DNA from: DASXHD01 sp036488725
GTDB taxonomy: Bacteria; Myxococcota_A; Polyangia; Polyangiales; Polyangiaceae
Reading direction: 5' to 3'
Assembly: GCA_036488725.1 (NCBI GenBank)
Contig: DASXHD010000063.1
Location: 1 to 64,000, forward strand
Length of the DNA: 64,000 nt
Shown here: piece after piece, positions 60,889-64,000 of the stretch
Layout of the letters: every line of letters begins with the position of its first letter
Numbering within the stretch: the stretch's first letter is position 1
Position numbers and translations under genes: made by a program
Notes under the pieces: generated by a model
Told to the model about the DNA's origin: nothing
The model's input: only the letters and a program-made list of their open reading frames with translations
Databases searched by the model: none

Positions 60889-61905
60889 GTGACGCGCGCA
60901 TCGATCAGCGTGGTGCTCGTTCGGCCGCTCGCGGTCGCGCTCGCGCCCTACGCCGCGGCGCTCGCCGATTTGCTCGCGAGGAGCGATCTCACCGCCGAGA
61001 TGCTCGCCGATTCGGAGGCGCGCGTCTCGCCGGCGCAGTTTTGCGTCGCGTGGGCCGAAGCGATCCGCGCGAGCGACGATCCGGCGCTCGCGATTCGCAT
61101 CGCCGAGAGCACGCCGCCCGGTTCGTTCGGCGTGGTCGAATACGTGTGCCGCTCGGCGCCGACGTTGCGTGCCGCGCTCGAGCACTGGTGCCGCTATCTC
61201 GGAATTCTCGACGACGCGGTCGACGTCGGACTCGTGGACGAAGACGATGTCACTGCGCTCCGCGTGCTGCGCGAAAGCGAAGCGCCGGCGCCGGCGTCGC
61301 ACGAGCTGTGCTTCGCGCTGGTCGTCGCGCGTGCACGCGAAGTGTCGCCCGTGCGCGTTCGCGAGGTTCGTTACGAGCATCGCGCGAGCGACGCGAACGC
61401 GGCGAGGCAGCGCGCGTTCTTCGACGCGCCGGTCCGATTCGGCGCGCGCGCGACCGAGCTCGTCTTCGACCGCGCCGCCCTCGACGCACCGCTCGCGTCG
61501 GCCGACGCCGGCTTGCACGAAGTCCTCCGCGGCGCCGCCGACGAAAAACGCGCGAAGCGCTCGCCTCACGCGCCCCTCACCGATCAAGTCCGCCGCGCGC
61601 TCGCGACCGCGCTCCAAAGCGACGACGCGCAGCTCGACGTCGTCGCCAAGCGCCTCGGCACGACCGGCCGCAGCCTGCAGCGCCGTCTGAAAGACGAAGG
61701 CACGTCGTTCCAAGCGGTCCGCGAGACGATGCGACGCGAGCTCGCGGATCGCTACCTCGGCGAAGGTCTCACATTCGCCGAAATTTCTTTTTTGCTCGGC
61801 TTCTCCGAGCCGAGCGCGTTCTTTCGCGCGTTCAAGCGATGGACCGGCCTCACGCCGTTCGAGCGACGCGCGAGCTTGCTTGCATCGCCGATCCGAACGT
61901 CCTAA
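60889..61905 (+). CDS. AraC-family transcriptional regulator (arabinose-binding-like N-terminus)
   Basis: A 338-residue regulator: N-terminal PF12625-type domain (about 15-205) and a C-terminal double HTH (about 235-330: 'LDVVAKRLGTTGRSLQRRL', 'EISFLLGFSEPSAFFRAFKR' then WTG). Relatives regulate lipid or hydrolase genes and lie beside the target; here the hydrolase/membrane genes upstream or the carbonic anhydrase downstream are the candidates. GTG start. Confidence 0.9.
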   Translation: MTRASISVVLVRPLAVALAPYAAALADLLARSDLTAEMLADSEARVSPAQFCVAWAEAIRASDDPALAIRIAESTPPGSFGVVEYVCRSAPTLRAALEHWCRYLGILDDAVDVGLVDEDDVTALRVLRESEAPAPASHELCFALVVARAREVSPVRVREVRYEHRASDANAARQRAFFDAPVRFGARATELVFDRAALDAPLASADAGLHEVLRGAADEKRAKRSPHAPLTDQVRRALATALQSDDAQLDVVAKRLGTTGRSLQRRLKDEGTSFQAVRETMRRELADRYLGEGLTFAEISFLLGFSEPSAFFRAFKRWTGLTPFERRASLLASPIRTS

Positions 61906-61908
61906 AGC

Positions 61909-62532
61909 GTGCGCGTGCCCCGCACGTTCGCTCCCGACTCGGTCACGCCCGAAGACGGCCTCGCGCGCTTGCGTGAAGGCAACGCACGCTTCGTCGCCGG
62001 CGAAGGCGGCGCCAGCCGCAGCTGGCACCCGCGCCTCGCGGATGGCCAGCGCCCCTTCGCCGTCATCCTCGGCTGCTCCGACTCGCGCGCGCCGGTCGAG
62101 TACGTCTTCGATCAAGGTCTCGGCGAGCTCTTCGTCATTCGCGTCGCCGGAAACATCGTCGCGCCATCGCTGGTCGGCTCGGTCGAGTTCGCCGTCGGCG
62201 CGTTCGGCACGCGGCTCGTCGTCGTCATGGGCCACACGCAATGCGGCGCCGTCGGCGCGACGGTGCACGCCCTCGAGCACGGCGCGCCCGAGTCGCCGAA
62301 CCTCGCCGCGATCGTCGACCGCATCACGCCGCACGTGAAGTCGATCTTCGACAAGCCCGGCGATCACGAGGCGCAAGTCGCCGCCGCCGTGCGCGCCAAC
62401 GCCATCGCCGCCGCGCGCGAGATGCGCGACGCGAGCCCGACGCTCCACGAGTTGGTCGAAAAGGGCCGCGTCGTGATCGCCGCCGCCGTCTACGATCTCT
62501 CGACCGGCGTCGTCACGTTCCTCGAATCGTGA
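61909..62532 (+). CDS. Beta-class carbonic anhydrase
   Basis: A 207-residue enzyme with the zinc ligands in CSDSR and HTQCGA and RVAGNIV between them. It interconverts CO2 and bicarbonate in the cytoplasm. GTG start 3 nt after the AraC stop, so co-transcription is likely. The final 20 nt overlap the convergent epimerase gene. Confidence 0.93.
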   Translation: MRVPRTFAPDSVTPEDGLARLREGNARFVAGEGGASRSWHPRLADGQRPFAVILGCSDSRAPVEYVFDQGLGELFVIRVAGNIVAPSLVGSVEFAVGAFGTRLVVVMGHTQCGAVGATVHALEHGAPESPNLAAIVDRITPHVKSIFDKPGDHEAQVAAAVRANAIAAAREMRDASPTLHELVEKGRVVIAAAVYDLSTGVVTFLES

Positions 62533-63307
62533 TCTCCACGAAGAGCTCGTCGCGCGCGCCGGGCGCGACGACGCGCAGTCCTTCGCCGGTGTTGAGCGCG
62601 TTGGCCGGAGCGGTCCACGGCTCGAGGCAGACGAAGTCTTTTCCGCGCAAAGTCCAAACGACCCATCGGCGATAAGCGTCCGAGCCGCGTACGACCACGC
62701 GCGCGTCGCCGAGCTCGAGCGTCGCCTCGGATTTTCCGTGATCGATCAAATGAAGATCGACCTCGGGCAACGTGAGGTCGATCCCATCGAGCGCGATTTC
62801 GCGTTTTGCGACGTTGTCCCACGCGCGCGTCGCGCCGGTCGGAATGCACGCGCGCGATTTGTCGGCCTCCCGCACGAAGAAATACGGGTGAAAACCCGCG
62901 GCGTACGGCATCGGCGAGTCGTCGCGATTTTCGATCGTCTGATCGATCCGCAGCGTTCCCTCCGCGACCGAGTAGCGATACTCGAGCGCGAACCGCCACG
63001 GATACTGCGCGCGCGTGACCTCGTCGTCGGAGAGCGCGAGCGCGACCGACTTCGAGTCACTCGCGACGACGCGCCAAGGCAGATTGCGCGCGAAGCCGTG
63101 CTGCTTCATCGCAAAGCGCCCGCCGGCGAGCGGCCCGGGCGACGGAAACAAAACGGGCACGCCGCCACGAACGTTCTTGGTGGGATCCGCGAGCGTCTCC
63201 TCGTCGAGGTACAGCACCTCGCGCCCCGCGACCGAAAAACGCGTCACCATCCCGCCGCGCTCCGCCGAAATCTCGGCGCGCGAGCGCCCGTCGCTCAACG
63301 TGATCAT
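62513..63307 (-). CDS. Aldose 1-epimerase / hexose-6-phosphate mutarotase-like
   Basis: The 264-residue protein has the fold landmarks KQHGFAR, YAAGFHPYF (catalytic His residues) and CLEPWT (catalytic Glu). It catalyses anomer interconversion of sugars or sugar phosphates. No signal peptide. TAGAGT lies 5 nt before the ATG. Confidence 0.88.
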   Translation of the reverse strand: MITLSDGRSRAEISAERGGMVTRFSVAGREVLYLDEETLADPTKNVRGGVPVLFPSPGPLAGGRFAMKQHGFARNLPWRVVASDSKSVALALSDDEVTRAQYPWRFALEYRYSVAEGTLRIDQTIENRDDSPMPYAAGFHPYFFVREADKSRACIPTGATRAWDNVAKREIALDGIDLTLPEVDLHLIDHGKSEATLELGDARVVVRGSDAYRRWVVWTLRGKDFVCLEPWTAPANALNTGEGLRVVAPGARDELFVEITIRGT

Positions 63308-63313
63308 GCGCGG

Positions 63314-63319
63314 ACTCTA
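63314..63319 (-). promoter_or_regulatory. -10-like TAGAGT 5 nt before the epimerase start
   Basis: Minus strand TAGAGT-CCGCG-ATG; no Shine-Dalgarno. Confidence 0.35.
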
Positions 63320-63323
63320 CAGC

Positions 63324-63347
63324 GCCGTAGACGGGAATCGAACCCGC
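63324..63347 (-). other. tRNA T-arm-like fragment
   Basis: Minus strand GCGGGTTCGATTCCCGT followed by CTACGGC has the form of a T-stem-loop and 3' acceptor strand. No D-arm, no anticodon arm with CU...A loop and no GCCGTAG 5' strand is found within 100 nt, so it is not a complete tRNA. It may be a tRNA remnant or an old attachment site. The 252-bp gap 63308-63559 around it holds no gene. Confidence 0.4.
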
Positions 63348-63559
63348 ATCGCGCCTGCAAAGACGTCCTTTGGGAAAACGCGCTTCCCTCCCCGCCGCTT
63401 TCGGCGACGGAGTCGGTGCATCCGCAACCCTGACGTCACCTCACCTCGTGCAGCATTCTCGAGAACGTCGCCCTCGAGCGCACGCGCGGAGCAAGTCGTT
63501 GGCGCGCCGGATTAGGGTGCCGGTCTGGCTCGTTTTCCGGTGCCACTCCGTTTGGCGTA

Positions 63560-64000
63560 CTACGGCGACGAGACCGACGCGTCAGGCCGCTCCGCCTGAC
63601 GACCTTCGTCGCGAAGCGCGCGGAGTTTTTTCTGCTGCTCGGGCGAGAGCACGTTCTTCACGCGGACGAGCATCGCGAGGTGCGCCGCCTTGATGCGATT
63701 TTCGTCGTCCATGAGCCGCTGCGCTTGCGCCGCGCTCTTCGCCTCGTCGACTTTGTCGGCGTCGAGGATCGTGACGAGCTTCTCTTTGTCGGCGTTCAAA
63801 TCCCACTGCATCTTGAGCATGTCGTCTTGACCGCGCTGCACTTCTTTCAGGATCGCGTCTTTCTGCGCGGGGACGATTCCGATCGCCGCTTGGTGCTCCA
63901 TCACGACCTCGGGCGCGAAGAGCTTGCTCTCGATGGGGCCGAGCGCGGGCGGCGCGACGGGCGCGGTCGAAAAATTCTGCGGCGAGAGCGCCACCGATCC
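63560..64000 (-). CDS. LTxxQ/Spy-like helical protein, 5' end outside the window
   Basis: At least 146 codons. The helical region (QKDAILKEVQRGQDDMLKMQWDLN..., 'KNVLSPEQQKKLRAL') resembles periplasmic CpxP/Spy and heavy-metal-resistance proteins with the LTxxQ motif, which act as chaperones or metal sensors. The frame is still open at the edge, so the signal peptide is not seen. Confidence 0.65.
   Translation of the reverse strand, partial: GSVALSPQNFSTAPVAPPALGPIESKLFAPEVVMEHQAAIGIVPAQKDAILKEVQRGQDDMLKMQWDLNADKEKLVTILDADKVDEAKSAAQAQRLMDDENRIKAAHLAMLVRVKNVLSPEQQKKLRALRDEGRQAERPDASVSSP

Noticed and set aside
63365..63390. GGGAA-N7-TTCCC as an anticodon arm
   Set aside because: The loop lacks U at position 33 and a purine at 37, so it cannot be an anticodon loop.
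63324..63440. A complete tRNA on the minus strand
   Set aside because: No matching 5' acceptor strand, D-arm or valid anticodon loop; only the T-arm fits.
1..64000. CRISPR array or phage/plasmid replication module
   Set aside because: No regularly spaced repeats, cas genes, integrase, terminase or replication initiator were seen.

Overview
The window is high-GC bacterial DNA, very probably from a member of the Myxococcota, class Polyangia (Labilithrix/Sorangium-like). The clues are a TIGR02265/DUF2378 protein, which is restricted to myxobacteria; a MYXO-CTERM-like C-terminus; many lipoproteins with Asp/Ala/Gly-rich linkers after the lipobox; several Hanks-type Ser/Thr kinases; and an unusually dense set of hybrid histidine kinases and single receiver proteins. 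No plasmid, phage or CRISPR module is visible. The only mobile DNA is the 5' end of an IS3-type element at the left edge.

Layout. 1-3.4 kb: IS3 orfA edge, a low-complexity protein whose start the IS appears to have removed, a membrane histidine kinase and a lipoprotein. 3.4-9.3 kb: lipoproteins (one a dual-specificity phosphatase, one HpaA-like), a MEDS-PAS-GAF hybrid kinase, a receiver protein and an MgtC remnant. 9.4-15.2 kb: a c-di-GMP locus, with a hybrid kinase plus REC-GGDEF cyclase on one strand and, divergently, a Ser/Thr kinase-PilZ fusion followed by a REC-Ser/Thr kinase fusion. 15.2-25.5 kb: GNAT, GH15, ferritin-like, DUF2252, MBL-like and more kinases/receivers. 25.5-29.8 kb: a four-gene metabolic operon (SDR, DUF2378, ThDP enzyme, degenerate citrate-synthase fold). 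29.9-38.6 kb: a membrane protein, a large PD40/CXXCH lipoprotein, enzymes and a cyclic-nucleotide-binding-fold protein. 38.6-48.7 kb: an eight-gene chemosensory operon (cheW-cheR-cheW-mcp-cheA-cheB-3xREC kinase-REC kinase REC). 48.7-64 kb: secreted/lipoprotein genes, pyrophosphatase, a second GGDEF cyclase, hemerythrin, AraC regulator, carbonic anhydrase and aldose epimerase.

How the pieces may work together. The chemosensory operon has the gene content and order of a Wsp-type (alternative cellular function) system but lacks the WspR diguanylate cyclase. A REC-GGDEF cyclase of exactly that type sits 35 kb away, and the intergenic regions of both loci carry the same 19-bp near-palindrome (TCTACACCCTAGGGAGTAT; 12444-12462 and, inverted, 48728-48746). 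I infer that the two loci are co-regulated and form one signalling system: methyl-accepting sensor -> CheA -> receivers/cyclase -> c-di-GMP -> PilZ-fused Ser/Thr kinase. This is the most interesting candidate for an undescribed system here, and it is an inference from sequence alone.

Two promoter-level patterns recur. Five genes carry sigma-54-like -24/-12 elements ending 13-16 nt before the start codon. Many other first genes carry a TANNNT-like -10 element 5-9 nt before the start codon and no Shine-Dalgarno sequence. Both suggest that leaderless or near-leaderless mRNAs are common in this organism.
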